Position numbers and translations under genes: made by a program. Below the pieces are notes generated by a model. That model worked only from the letters and a program-made list of their open reading frames with translations, did no database searches and was not told the DNA's origin. Shown here piece by piece: positions 8,448-16,833 of a stretch of DNA of 38,106 bases. This DNA comes from TC-15 sp034437275 (GTDB lineage Bacteria > Chloroflexota > Anaerolineae > Aggregatilineales > Aggregatilineaceae). The stretch lies in NCBI GenBank assembly GCA_034437275.1, contig DAOTUD010000154.1:1-38106 (forward strand). Direction: 5' to 3'. Within the stretch, counting starts at the first letter, position 1. Every line of letters starts with the position of its first letter.

Positions 8448-9349
8448 AACTTGCACGCTTTGCTGGTAATCCGATCCTGATGCCCTCGCTACACAACGAG
8501 TGGGAGACGGATAATGTGTTCAACGCGGCGGTCATTGAGCACGATGGCCTGATCTACATGCTGTATCGCGCCCAGGGTCTGGATCGCATCTCGCGTATTG
8601 GGTGTGCCATCAGCATCGATGGGTATCATTTCAATCGTCTCAAGGACCCGGTGCTGGTGCCCGAAACCGAATATGAGGTGTTTGGCGTCGAAGACCCGCG
8701 CATTACGAGGTTAGACGGTGTGTACTACATGCTGTACACCGCGTACTCGTCGCACGGCACGCGGGTAGCGCTGGCCCGCAGCAAGAACCTGATCGCCTGG
8801 GAGCGTGTGGCGGTAGTGCTGCCGGACGAAGATAACAAGGACGCGGTGTTGTTCCCCGAAAAGATCGGCGGCCAATATGTGATGTTTCACCGCCGCATCC
8901 CGGATATCTGGCTGGCCTCCTCCGATGACTTAATCCATTGGCAAGACCACCAGATCATCATGCGCCCTCGCCCCGGGTTATGGGATGGCGTCCGCATCGG
9001 GGCCGGGGGACCGCCCTTCAAAACCGAGGATGGCTGGCTGAACTTCTATCATGGCTTTGGCGAGGAGCATGTTTACTGCCTGGGGGTGGCGCTGCACGAC
9101 CTGGACGATCCCGCTAGAGTGCTCAAGCGCCAGGAAGCACCGGTGCTGTGCCCGCGCGCGCCCTGGGAAGTGCACGGCGACGTGCCGAACGTGGTGTTTA
9201 CCTGCGGGGGCATCGAAACTGACGACGAATACCTGATCTATTATGGCGGCGGGGATCATGTGATGGCGGTGGCTGCCATCACCAAGGGCGAAGCAATGTC
9301 GATTGCGTCGGCCAGCAAGCACGATGTCGCCGCGTTCACCAAAGGCTAG
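8432..9349 (+). CDS. GH130 family beta-mannoside phosphorylase/hydrolase
   Basis: This 305-residue cytoplasmic enzyme has the five-bladed beta-propeller signature of GH130. Visible hallmarks are FNAAV near residue 30, the catalytic-Asp block GVEDPR (Asp88), DNKDAVLFPEKIGG, the sugar-binding GAGGPP and a late YYGGGD. GH130 enzymes phosphorolyse beta-mannosidic bonds to give alpha-mannose 1-phosphate, or in some subgroups hydrolyse them. The length and the absence of a signal peptide fit an intracellular phosphorylase acting on oligosaccharides brought in by the upstream CUT1 importer. The exact linkage (Man-GlcNAc, Man-Glc, Man-Man) cannot be read here. A GGAGAGGA Shine-Dalgarno lies inside the end of the YesL-like gene. 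Confidence 0.9.
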   Translation: MSKPLKLARFAGNPILMPSLHNEWETDNVFNAAVIEHDGLIYMLYRAQGLDRISRIGCAISIDGYHFNRLKDPVLVPETEYEVFGVEDPRITRLDGVYYMLYTAYSSHGTRVALARSKNLIAWERVAVVLPDEDNKDAVLFPEKIGGQYVMFHRRIPDIWLASSDDLIHWQDHQIIMRPRPGLWDGVRIGAGGPPFKTEDGWLNFYHGFGEEHVYCLGVALHDLDDPARVLKRQEAPVLCPRAPWEVHGDVPNVVFTCGGIETDDEYLIYYGGGDHVMAVAAITKGEAMSIASASKHDVAAFTKG

Positions 9350-9428
9350 CACTCCGTCATTTTGGATATGAAGCATAAACTAGAGCGTGTTATGCACTTT
9401 TTGAGAAGTGCCGATGTAAAATAGGGGT

Positions 9429-9692
9429 ATGAGCGAACAAAAACCATACCCCAGCGATGCCAGTGATGACGAATGGGCGTTTGTCGCCCCCTATTTGACG
9501 TTGAGACGGAAGGCGAGTGACACTGCTGCCGATGAACAGGACCGCGCCCAGGTGGGGCAGTTGGCGCAAGAAGTTCAGGAAGTGACTGGTCAGACCGTCG
9601 AAGTCGCCGGGCTATACCGGCGCAGCCGCCGAGCAAGCTGCCGCTGACCAGAGCATCTGTTTGGAAGTCGTCAAGTTGCCGGATGCCAAAAC
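9429..9692 (+). pseudogene. IS5-family transposase remnant, internally deleted and frameshifted
   Basis: The first codons (MSEQKPYPSDASDDEWAFV) are a classic IS5-family N-terminus. After 25 residues the frame jumps to a far-downstream part of the same protein (DRAQVGQLAQEVQEVTG), so the middle, including much of the DDE domain, is missing. The rest continues in another frame as GYTGAAAEQAAADQ and LEVVKLPDAK. A GAGCGTGTTATGCACTTT stretch (about 9383-9400) may be its left terminal repeat. It is not functional. Confidence 0.75.
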
Positions 9693-9838
9693 GGTCTTAC
9701 GGATCTCGATGGATGCCAAAGCAACGATTCCGGTGGAGAGGAAACGCTCACGCCATATGGTATTTTCTTGCCGGAGCACGACGAACTCTATCTGTATTTC
9801 ACAACCGGACGGGTCACCAGCGATTTCATTGTCGATCA
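9693..9838 (+). pseudogene. ISAzo13-like transposase remnant
   Basis: Two frames together give RISMDAKATIPV and then TPYGIFLPEHDELYLYF followed by VTSDFIVD, which match consecutive pieces of the catalytic core of ISAzo13-type transposases. A deletion and frameshift lie between them (near 9750). It is fused directly to the IS5 remnant on its left and abuts an IS1595-like piece on its right. Confidence 0.6.
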
Positions 9839-9849
9839 CGACCCGCAAG

Positions 9850-9990
9850 CGCACCTGTCCGCTGGCGCGGCGGATCGTCAGGGTCCTCGTGCGGAATGCC
9901 TTTTTCACCCGCATTCTGAAACACCTCATCCCCTTCGGCTTCCGCGTCAGGTAACGGTTCCTGTACTTGTTGGTCTTCTCCCTGATTACA
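9850..9990 (-). pseudogene. IS1595/ISXO2-like transposase remnant
   Basis: Read on the minus strand, the segment encodes EGDEVFQNAGEKGIPH followed by DPDDPP. This is the block around the first catalytic Asp region of ISXO2/IS1595-like transposases (E-A-D-E-x-x-x-N-A-G-E-K-G). The frame breaks down immediately after, so only a fragment remains. I see no gene from here to 10100. Confidence 0.5.
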
Positions 9991-9996
9991 GTTTAT

Positions 9997-10015
9997 TGGA
10001 CATTTCCGGTGTCCA
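9997..10015. repeat. Small perfect inverted repeat, possible IS end
   Basis: TGGACA and TGTCCA flank a 7-bp centre (TTTCCGG). It sits at the outer edge of the transposase debris and may be a leftover terminal repeat. Confidence 0.35.
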
Positions 10016-10100
10016 CCAATTCAGGGTAAGTCCAGCTTTTCCATTACGCGAATGATGAGTGCATTTGCTGGGGTTTGCGTAATTCATCAACAACATCACG

Positions 10101-10850
10101 TCATATTTTGAAACGGAAACGATCGCCTCGTAAAAGGATTTTGACATATTCAAGCGGCTGGGTGGCGCTCATAACACGGGCACGCAATAGAAACAACGGT
10201 GCTCCAGATTGAATGCTGAGGCGCCTGGCTTCCCATGCGTGTGCGCTTGCGATTTCCAGGGTCTTCTCGGAGAAGGTCGGATACAGTCCATATTCTTCAC
10301 GCAGGACTTGGTAGAGCGATACTTGGTTAAGATCGTGTTTTTCAAGATCAGGGCAACGTTCGAGGCTGAGGTATGAAGTTTCGATGGCAACAGGGGTGTT
10401 ATCCGAGAAACGCAGACGGATCAGTGTTAGCACTGGGGCTTCACTATAGATGTCCAGTTCCCGCGCCAATCGTGCAGTCGCCGGGATCGTTTTTGCTTCG
10501 AGTAGTTGCGAACTGGGTTCCAAGCCCAATGCCCGAATACGTTCTGTGAAGCTGGATACGTCAACCAACTGGCGCTCAATCTTGGGTGTGGCCACAAAGG
10601 TCCCTTTGCCTGCCTGGCGTACCAGTCGCCCCTCCTGGACCATCTCGGCAATGGCACGCCGAACCGTAATGCGCGCTACTCCATAACACTCGACAAGGTC
10701 TAATTCCGTTGGGAAGCGATCGCCAGGTTTGAGCTTTCCTGTGTGCAGGAGGCCACAGAGTTCTTCGTAAATCTGTAGATAGAGCGGTTTTGAGCTGTTG
10801 CGGTTCAACGTAGATGCAGCATCATGATTCAGGTGTGGTTGTTTAGGCAC
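10101..10850 (-). CDS. GntR-family (HutC/FrlR-type) regulator with UTRA domain
   Basis: This predicted effector-responsive repressor has 249 residues. The winged helix-turn-helix covers residues ~22-88 (PLYLQIYEEL, PGDRFPTELDL, ARITVRRAIAEMVQEG, GKGTFV); the UTRA ligand domain follows (residues ~95-245, ending KILLRGDRFRFKI). I chose the GTG at 10850: it overlaps the hyuB stop (GTGCCTAA) and has a GGGAGAAA Shine-Dalgarno 3-5 bp upstream. An ATG at 10910 would add 20 unconserved residues inside hyuB. It is the last gene of the leftward operon. UTRA domains bind small phosphosugars or amino-acid-like ligands. E. coli FrlR, the regulator of fructoselysine genes, is of this type, which fits the FrlB- and FrlD-like neighbours. 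Confidence 0.88.
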   Translation of the reverse strand: MPKQPHLNHDAASTLNRNSSKPLYLQIYEELCGLLHTGKLKPGDRFPTELDLVECYGVARITVRRAIAEMVQEGRLVRQAGKGTFVATPKIERQLVDVSSFTERIRALGLEPSSQLLEAKTIPATARLARELDIYSEAPVLTLIRLRFSDNTPVAIETSYLSLERCPDLEKHDLNQVSLYQVLREEYGLYPTFSEKTLEIASAHAWEARRLSIQSGAPLFLLRARVMSATQPLEYVKILLRGDRFRFKI

Positions 10851-12627
10851 GGATTTCTCCCTGGCTTGCAGATATCGAGCGTCTGACTTTTTCTGTTTTG
10901 ACGAGGTCAATGTTCTTGCGATCGTCAGTCAGGACTACCCCGTAGACTTGCAGGGCAGCTTTGGGCGAGATCTTCGCCTCGATCACATCGCGCAACACAG
11001 CATTGGGATCACGATCGAGCGGAGAGCCATATCCACCAGAACCAGGCGTACGAACGCTAACACGATCCTCAGTCATCAGTTTCACGTCCGATACTTTGGA
11101 ACTAAGAACCGACGAACCCCCATCTTTCCGTTGGAGTATATACGCTCCTGTCATACCTGCCAAGCCCTCAGCGATGCCCCATGGCTCAATGACTTGGCGA
11201 TCAGCCAAGCCGGAAAATGTGACGTTGTCATGCAATGCGCGCACATCGCGCTGAATGCCCAGCCCGCCCCGATAGCGCCCTGGGCCTCCTGAGTCAGTTC
11301 GAAAGGCGTAGCGCTCTACCAGCAGGGGATACTCGCGTTCTAAAGCTTCAACAGCCAGATTCGACGTGTTGGTCATATGCACTTGTACGCCGCTTAACCC
11401 GTCGCCATGGGCATGTGCACCCTGGCCCCCAGCCACCGTTTCCAGATAGACGTAGAATTCGTCCGTGGTAGGATGGATGCCGGAAAACGTGGCGGTTGTC
11501 ACGCTGCTGTTGCTGGCTGCGATGACGCGCTCAGGTGCAGCATGAGACATTGCTCCGAAAAACGCATCTGCGATACGCTGGCACGTATCAATGCGTTCGC
11601 CAACCGGTGCTGGAGGCTTGCAGTTCACGATACTGCCTTTGGGTGCGAGAACGGTCAACACGCGGTAAATACCATGATTCGAAGGGATATTGGGCCCAAC
11701 AAGAGCCTTGAAGCAGTAGAAAATCGTCGCCAATGTGCCATTCAGTGGCACATTGATCGGGCCGGAAACTTGCGAGCTGGAACCGGTGAAATCAACTGTG
11801 GCCAAGTCACCTTCTATGGTGACAGTGATTTTGATCGGCACCGGATGACCGAGGTCGATACCATCATCGTCCAGGAAATCGGTGAAGCTATAGGTCCCCG
11901 GTGGCAGTCTGGCAATGCCAGCACGCATCATTGTGGCGGCATAATCGAGTAGCGCTTCAGTGTTACGTTGATAGTCATCCACGCCATAGCGCTGAACCAC
12001 ATCATGCAACCGGCGCGCGCCTACGCGATTGGCCGCAATTTGGGCTGCCAGATCGCCTTCGCGTTCGACTGGCGTACGACTGTTGAGTGCAATGAAGTCG
12101 ATCACATCCTGGACCACATTGGTCCCGTCGCACAAGCGAAGCAGGGGGATGCGCGTGCCTTCCTGATACACACTGGTTGCATCACCGGATGTGCTACCCG
12201 GTACTTTGCCGCCCACATCAGCGTGGTGTGCGATGTTGGCGACGAAGCCGACGAGCACATCCGCAACGAATACGGGCATTACCACCGTGATATCGGGCAG
12301 GTGTGTACCGCCCCCAGAGTACGGGTCGTTGGCGATGAACATGTCACCGGGTTTCAGCGTCGTGACCGGGTGTTTGCGCAGCGTGGCTTCTACAGACCCC
12401 AGCAGCGAGCCCAGATGCATCGGTATCTGCTCTGCTTGAGCAATCATCTGACCCGTCGCGTCAAACACAGCTGTCGAGCAGTCACGGCGCTCCTTAATGT
12501 TTGTCGAATAGGCTGTTCGGATCAGAACTGCGCCCATCTCTTCCGCGACTGATAGAAGTCGATTGCTGAGGATTTCCACGGTCACTGCATCGACTTGCGC
12601 GTCCGAGAGATTCTGCTTACCTGTCAT
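10843..12627 (-). CDS. hyuB: Hydantoinase B / 5-oxoprolinase beta-type subunit
   Basis: The 594-residue protein belongs to the HyuB family (hydantoinase B/oxoprolinase). N-terminal landmarks are VEILSNRLLSVAEEMG, LIRTAYSTNIKERRDCS and GDMFIANDPYSGGGTH, followed by the HHADVGG metal-ligand-like block; the C-terminal half has DSGGPGRYRGGLG and TPGSGGYG. HyuA and HyuB together hydrolyse a cyclic amide (hydantoin or 5-oxoproline) in an ATP-dependent reaction. It overlaps hyuA by 11 bp, implying translational coupling, and overlaps the GntR gene at its 3' end. Sequence alone does not tell a hydantoinase from an oxoprolinase. Confidence 0.9.
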   Translation of the reverse strand: MTGKQNLSDAQVDAVTVEILSNRLLSVAEEMGAVLIRTAYSTNIKERRDCSTAVFDATGQMIAQAEQIPMHLGSLLGSVEATLRKHPVTTLKPGDMFIANDPYSGGGTHLPDITVVMPVFVADVLVGFVANIAHHADVGGKVPGSTSGDATSVYQEGTRIPLLRLCDGTNVVQDVIDFIALNSRTPVEREGDLAAQIAANRVGARRLHDVVQRYGVDDYQRNTEALLDYAATMMRAGIARLPPGTYSFTDFLDDDGIDLGHPVPIKITVTIEGDLATVDFTGSSSQVSGPINVPLNGTLATIFYCFKALVGPNIPSNHGIYRVLTVLAPKGSIVNCKPPAPVGERIDTCQRIADAFFGAMSHAAPERVIAASNSSVTTATFSGIHPTTDEFYVYLETVAGGQGAHAHGDGLSGVQVHMTNTSNLAVEALEREYPLLVERYAFRTDSGGPGRYRGGLGIQRDVRALHDNVTFSGLADRQVIEPWGIAEGLAGMTGAYILQRKDGGSSVLSSKVSDVKLMTEDRVSVRTPGSGGYGSPLDRDPNAVLRDVIEAKISPKAALQVYGVVLTDDRKNIDLVKTEKVRRSISASQGEIRA

Positions 12628-14680
12628 TGCTAGCTACCTCGATCAGTACATTACCATACATATCTACCTTGCAAGCCAAATCTGGAGGCACCAGTGTCGT
12701 AGAATCCAGTTGCTCTACGATGAATGGGCCACTCAGCCGATCCTTGGCCATCAGTTGGTCGCGCTCAAACAGGGGACATGCCACAAAGCCCTGTTCCTCC
12801 TTAAAGAACACCTGGCGTGTGTGGTAAGGCTCAGGTATTCCATTCGCACGGGGGCTGTAGGTGGGGATAGGGGCTTTGGGCAGTTCGCCGATGGCGGTCA
12901 ATCGATAGTTCACAAACTCGACCGGTGCTTCCGGACGCACGTAATCGTAGAGTCGGAGGTGCTCGTCATGGAATCGCTGTAAGAGCAATGGTAGATGCTG
13001 TTCGGTCAGTTCGTCCAACACAACGGGGATCGCCAGTTCGTAATTCTGGCGCTGGTAACGCGCATCGATCCATCGCAGGAAGCGTCGTTTTTCGGCGGGG
13101 ATGCTTTCCTGGTCAAGCACGCGTTGCCCTTCTTCGTCCAGGGCGTCGAACAGTGCCACGATCTGCGGCAACGTGTCCAGACCCGGGACCAATGACAAAC
13201 TGCGCACATGATCGGTACGGATGTCAGTCACGAGCAACCCCAGTGAGCACAACGTTCCCGGTGAAGGCGGCACCAGAACACGAGGAATATCCAACTCTTG
13301 CGCCACCGCGACGGCGTGCAGTGGCCCAGCACCTCCAAACGCCATCAATGTGAAATCGCGCGGATCGTAGCCACGTTCGACGGATACCAACCGTGTCGCG
13401 CGAACCATGTTAGCGTTGACTACATCGACAATGCCGCTGGCCGCATCGAGCAGCGACAGGCCAGTCTGGTCACAAATCTGCGTGCGGATCGCGGTTGCAG
13501 CAGCTTCGGCATCGATCCGCATCGCGCCGCCTACGATGGCCTGCGGATTGATGCGGCCTAGCACGACGTTGGCATCCGTGACTGTCGGGGCGGTACCGCC
13601 AAACCCATAACACACCGGGCCAGGGTTAGCGCCTGCGCTCTGCGGGCCTACCTTTAGCGCTCCACCATCATCAATCCAGGCAATAGATCCCCCTCCTGCG
13701 CCGATAGTCACGATATCCAGCATAGGGATACGGGATGGCCATCCTTCGACTGAACGCTCCACAGAAGACAAGGGGGTGCCTTCGTAGATCAGGCTAATGT
13801 CAGCACTGGTGCCTCCCATATCGAGCGAGATAAGGTTGTCGAACCCGGACAACATACCAATGTGAGCCGCTCCAACTACGCCGGCGCTTGGTCCAGAGAG
13901 CGCGGTACGCACCGGGGCACGTGTGGTTTCACGAATGGAAAGAATGCCGCCGTTTGATTGCGTCACAAAAGGCGTGCGTGCGATACCAGCATCGTGGACG
14001 GCAGCCTGGAAATTCTCCAGGTAACGCTGCATCACCGGCCCGAGATACGCGTTCAACACCGTCGTGCTCAGGCGAGGAAATTCGCGGAATTCCGGTACAA
14101 TTTCATGGGAGGCCGACACAAAAGTGTTGGGCATGAGGCCTCTAAGCTCGTCAACAACGCGCTGTTCATGCTGTGGGTTCAGGTAAGAAAAGAGGAAACA
14201 TACCGCAATTGCTTCAACGCCTGCCTGGCGAAGCTCTTCGATGGCCTGGTATGTTGCGTCCAGATCAAGGGGGGTGCGGACCGTGCCATCTGCGTAAACA
14301 CGTTCTGGGGTTTCTTTACGCAGGTGACCAGGCACGAGTGGGACCGGCTTTTCCCGGTGCAAGTCGTACAGCGATGGGCGCATTTGTCGCCCGATCTCGA
14401 GCAGATCGCGAAAGCCTGCCGTCACCAGCAGGCCAGTCTTTGCACCCTTCTTCTCGATCAGTGCGTTGGTTGCCACTGTAGTGCCGTGCGCGAGGTAATC
14501 CACCTGCTCGTGAGAGACATTCACGCGCGCCAGCAACGTGGCAATCCCCGCCATGATTGCCTCCGAAGGATCGGATGGTGTCGAAAGTACCTTATGCACA
14601 TAGGCGGTCTGATCCGCAATGTCGACCAGTGTCAGGTCCGTAAATGTGCCACCCACATCTACGCCGATCATATAGTACAC
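12617..14680 (-). CDS. hyuA: Hydantoinase A / 5-oxoprolinase alpha-type subunit
   Basis: The 687-residue protein has the actin/Hsp70-like ATPase fold of HyuA-type proteins. The first phosphate-binding strand IGVDVGGTFTDLTLVD is at residues 5-20, HGTTVATNALIEKKGAKTG near 65-82, SGPSAGV at 262-268 and the second phosphate loop DMGGTSADIS at 287-296; FGGAGPLHA lies in the C-terminal half. The GTG at 14680 has AGGAG at a good distance (8 bp), whereas the ATG three codons on is too far. It lies 27 bp after the FrlB-like gene and overlaps hyuB. In this locus it may open the ring of a lactam-type sugar-amino acid conjugate, which is inference. Confidence 0.9.
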   Translation of the reverse strand: MYYMIGVDVGGTFTDLTLVDIADQTAYVHKVLSTPSDPSEAIMAGIATLLARVNVSHEQVDYLAHGTTVATNALIEKKGAKTGLLVTAGFRDLLEIGRQMRPSLYDLHREKPVPLVPGHLRKETPERVYADGTVRTPLDLDATYQAIEELRQAGVEAIAVCFLFSYLNPQHEQRVVDELRGLMPNTFVSASHEIVPEFREFPRLSTTVLNAYLGPVMQRYLENFQAAVHDAGIARTPFVTQSNGGILSIRETTRAPVRTALSGPSAGVVGAAHIGMLSGFDNLISLDMGGTSADISLIYEGTPLSSVERSVEGWPSRIPMLDIVTIGAGGGSIAWIDDGGALKVGPQSAGANPGPVCYGFGGTAPTVTDANVVLGRINPQAIVGGAMRIDAEAAATAIRTQICDQTGLSLLDAASGIVDVVNANMVRATRLVSVERGYDPRDFTLMAFGGAGPLHAVAVAQELDIPRVLVPPSPGTLCSLGLLVTDIRTDHVRSLSLVPGLDTLPQIVALFDALDEEGQRVLDQESIPAEKRRFLRWIDARYQRQNYELAIPVVLDELTEQHLPLLLQRFHDEHLRLYDYVRPEAPVEFVNYRLTAIGELPKAPIPTYSPRANGIPEPYHTRQVFFKEEQGFVACPLFERDQLMAKDRLSGPFIVEQLDSTTLVPPDLACKVDMYGNVLIEVASNDR

Positions 14681-14707
14681 AGTATCATCTCCTGGGTTGG
14701 CTCTTGC

Positions 14708-15727
14708 CTAAAAGGGGACCTTTCCCATGTAGCGCCGTGCAGCAACTGAATGATTGCGTTCCAAACCGAGGTACCAGTTCAGCCATTGCAGCGGCAGATG
14801 TAAGCCAAACGGCGCCAGCCAGGGATGGATACCGGGCATATCGGCCAGGTCGAATACCATAGTGTGTGCTCCCTGTGCCTGTGAAAATGATAGTGCGCGC
14901 TCGGTGATCTCCCGCGACTCGTCTAGTCCAAGCAGGAAGATCATGGACAAACCTGGCTGCACGATCTCCAGCGGGCCATGTCGGAACTCCCCGGCGTTAA
15001 ATGACGCGGCATTGACCCACTGCATCTCGATCAAGTTGCAGTTCGCATACTGGTAGGCCAGCCCACTCAGCAGGCCTGCTCCAAGTACATAGAACTGGTC
15101 CGCCTGGCGAAATTCAGCCGCAAGTTCACGGCTGCGCGCTTGGGTAGCTGTGCGTACGTCGTGCATGGCCGTGGGCAATTCGATCAATGCCTCGCGCAGT
15201 TCGTGAATGCCGGGCATCTGGTCTCGTTGTCGCAGTACTTCGAAGGTGAGCAGATAACCGAGCAAGAGCTTGGACAGGTTGGCTGCAGATGAACTGTAGG
15301 TCAGGGCTGCATCAGTTTGAGCACCGAGCGGCGTACCGGGCTGGGTCAGTGCGACGGTCTTCGCTCCACGCGCTGTGGCCAACTCACAAGCCAGCATGAT
15401 TTCCTCAGTGGTACCGGAGTGTGAGCCTAGCGCGACGGCAGAATGTTTATCCAGGCGGGCAGGAGCACGATTGACCATTTCCCAACCTGTGTAACGATCA
15501 ACGGGTAAGGTTGAGAAGCGGTCGAGTAGCCATTTCGCGGGCAAGGTTGTCGCAAACGATCCCCCGCAACCAACCCAATAAAGCTGGTGGAGATCTTGTT
15601 TCAGCCACGTCGAAACAATAGTCGCCGCGTGTTGCCATTCCCGTTCAAGAATATCCGCCATTGCATCGCGAACAGTAGTACCTTCCATATAGTTTTGTGC
15701 TGGGGGATTCGGGAGTTGCTCATTCAA
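14708..15727 (-). CDS. frlB: FrlB-like double-SIS sugar-amine 6-phosphate deglycase
   Basis: This is a 339-residue cytoplasmic enzyme with two SIS domains. The first has YWVGCGGSF (50-58) and GSHSGTTEE (101-109); the second has GEFRHGPLE (246-254) and GLDESREITERA. The C-terminal block HPWLAPFG and the end ARRYMGKVPF are those of FrlB/FraB deglycases rather than GlmS or AgaS. Glu234 and His250 are 16 residues apart, the same spacing as the catalytic Glu214/His230 reported for Salmonella FraB. FrlB cleaves fructoselysine 6-phosphate to glucose 6-phosphate and lysine; here the released amine is unknown. It is the first gene of the leftward operon, divergent from the Opp-type importer. The matching kinase is at 19.56 kb. 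Confidence 0.85.
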   Translation of the reverse strand: MNEQLPNPPAQNYMEGTTVRDAMADILEREWQHAATIVSTWLKQDLHQLYWVGCGGSFATTLPAKWLLDRFSTLPVDRYTGWEMVNRAPARLDKHSAVALGSHSGTTEEIMLACELATARGAKTVALTQPGTPLGAQTDAALTYSSSAANLSKLLLGYLLTFEVLRQRDQMPGIHELREALIELPTAMHDVRTATQARSRELAAEFRQADQFYVLGAGLLSGLAYQYANCNLIEMQWVNAASFNAGEFRHGPLEIVQPGLSMIFLLGLDESREITERALSFSQAQGAHTMVFDLADMPGIHPWLAPFGLHLPLQWLNWYLGLERNHSVAARRYMGKVPF

Positions 15728-15742
15728 ACCGTTTGCTCCAAA

Positions 15743-15759
15743 TGTTCTATTGTTCTATT
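15743..15759. repeat. Tandem 8-bp repeat next to the divergent promoters
   Basis: TGTTCTAT occurs twice back to back (15743-15758), followed by a T. It lies immediately upstream of the rightward -35 box and in the leader of the leftward transcript, so it is a candidate binding site for a regulator such as the GntR protein encoded by the leftward operon. GntR/HutC operators are usually palindromic, which this is not. Confidence 0.35.
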
Positions 15760-15787
15760 TTGTCTGATAGCGCTTTTATGATATTAT
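15760..15787 (+). promoter_or_regulatory. Promoter of rightward Opp-type transporter operon
   Basis: TTGTCT (15760-15765), a 16-bp spacer and TATTAT (15782-15787) form a good sigma70-type promoter. Its -10 box is nearly superimposed on that of the leftward promoter, so the two probably compete for polymerase. A ~75-nt leader would follow. Confidence 0.65.
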
Positions 15788-15812
15788 AGGGCTAAAGTGA
15801 ATATTCCGTCAA
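15783..15812 (-). promoter_or_regulatory. Promoter of leftward frlB-hyuAB-gntR operon
   Basis: On the minus strand TTGACG (15807-15812) is followed after 18 bp by a consensus TATAAT (15783-15788). It shares the -10 region with the rightward promoter, so occupancy should be mutually exclusive. Confidence 0.7.
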
Positions 15813-15867
15813 ATAGAAATTTATCGCTTTATCGGCCTACATGACTTAGTTTTTATGGACCCGTGCT

Positions 15868-16833
15868 TTGATTAGATTTCTTGCCCAGCGGTTGTTATGG
15901 GCCACCATCCAGGTCTTTTTTGTCGGCACATTGGTGTTTGCCTTGTTGCATCTATTGCCAGGTGACCCTGCTCTAACCATCCTTGGCGCAGAGAGTGACC
16001 CCAGCCCCAAAGCCCTGGCAGCGGTGCGTGAGCGCATGGGACTGAACGACCCACTACCTGTCCAGTACGCTGAATGGATCACGGGATTGGCCCAGCTGGA
16101 TATGGGAAATTCGCTGGTTGACGGCTCACCTGTGTGGGGTACCCTATCCCAACGCTTGCCGCGGACGTTACAGCTTGTCGGTGCAAGCATGTTGCTGGCA
16201 GCGCTTTTGGGTGTACCACTCGGCATCATAGCCGCTCTGACCTGGAACAGCGTCTGGGATCGTCTGCTGTCATTGTTTGGCGCTGTGGGTATCTCGCTGC
16301 CAGTGTATGTTTTCGGTATGTTGCTGGTCCTCGGTTTCGCCGTCGAACTGGACTGGCTCCCAGTCGCTGGCTACGAAGCACCCAGGGAGGATTTTGGCGC
16401 TTTTCTAGAAAAACTGGCGTTGCCTGCGATCACGTTGGCCTTGGGGCCAATGGCGATCATCACCCGTGTAACACGCTCATCTATGCTGGAGGTGCGCAAC
16501 CAGGAGTATATCAAGACGGCACGCGCGAAGGGCCTGCGCGAACGCGTTGTCATCTGCCGCCACATGCTGCGCAACGCCATGATTCCTGTCATCACAGTCA
16601 TTGGCTTGCAGATGGGAACACTGATTGGTGGCACGGTGGTTGTCGAGCACATTTTCAACTGGCCGGGGCTTTCGACGCTGTTGATTCGCGCCATTCGCCG
16701 TCGCGACTATCCGACAGTACAAGCTGTGGTGCTTGTGTCGGCCAGCTTGTTCATCTTGATCAACTTATTCGTTGACGTTCTGTACGGCATTTTCGATCCA
16801 CGCATTCGGCACAGCGATGCAGGGGGTAAATGA
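15868..16833 (+). CDS. Opp/Dpp-type ABC permease (DppB-like)
   Basis: The 321-residue inner-membrane permease of the nickel/peptide/opine class starts with a typical FLAQRLLWATIQVFFVGTL segment, then LHLLPGDPA and the loop ARAKGLRERVVICRHMLRNA that docks on the ATPase. The upstream in-frame stop at 15847 and lack of an ATG leave TTG at 15868 as the start, with a weak Shine-Dalgarno. It abuts the second permease (TGA then GTG). The divergent neighbour is the FrlB-like gene, so it likely imports a glycated amino acid, peptide or opine-like compound. Confidence 0.9.
   Translation: MIRFLAQRLLWATIQVFFVGTLVFALLHLLPGDPALTILGAESDPSPKALAAVRERMGLNDPLPVQYAEWITGLAQLDMGNSLVDGSPVWGTLSQRLPRTLQLVGASMLLAALLGVPLGIIAALTWNSVWDRLLSLFGAVGISLPVYVFGMLLVLGFAVELDWLPVAGYEAPREDFGAFLEKLALPAITLALGPMAIITRVTRSSMLEVRNQEYIKTARAKGLRERVVICRHMLRNAMIPVITVIGLQMGTLIGGTVVVEHIFNWPGLSTLLIRAIRRRDYPTVQAVVLVSASLFILINLFVDVLYGIFDPRIRHSDAGGK

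Noticed and set aside
10043..10083. ATTACGC/GCGTAAT inverted repeat after the GntR gene as a terminator
   Set aside because: The 27-nt loop and missing T-run make a terminator unlikely; it may be IS debris.
13958..14749. 263-codon plus-strand frame
   Set aside because: Antisense to hyuA, whose motifs are unambiguous.
15766..15780. LacI-type operator at GATAGCGCTTTTATG in the divergent promoter region
   Set aside because: Only the central AGCGCT is palindromic; flanks do not pair, unlike the site at 174-187.
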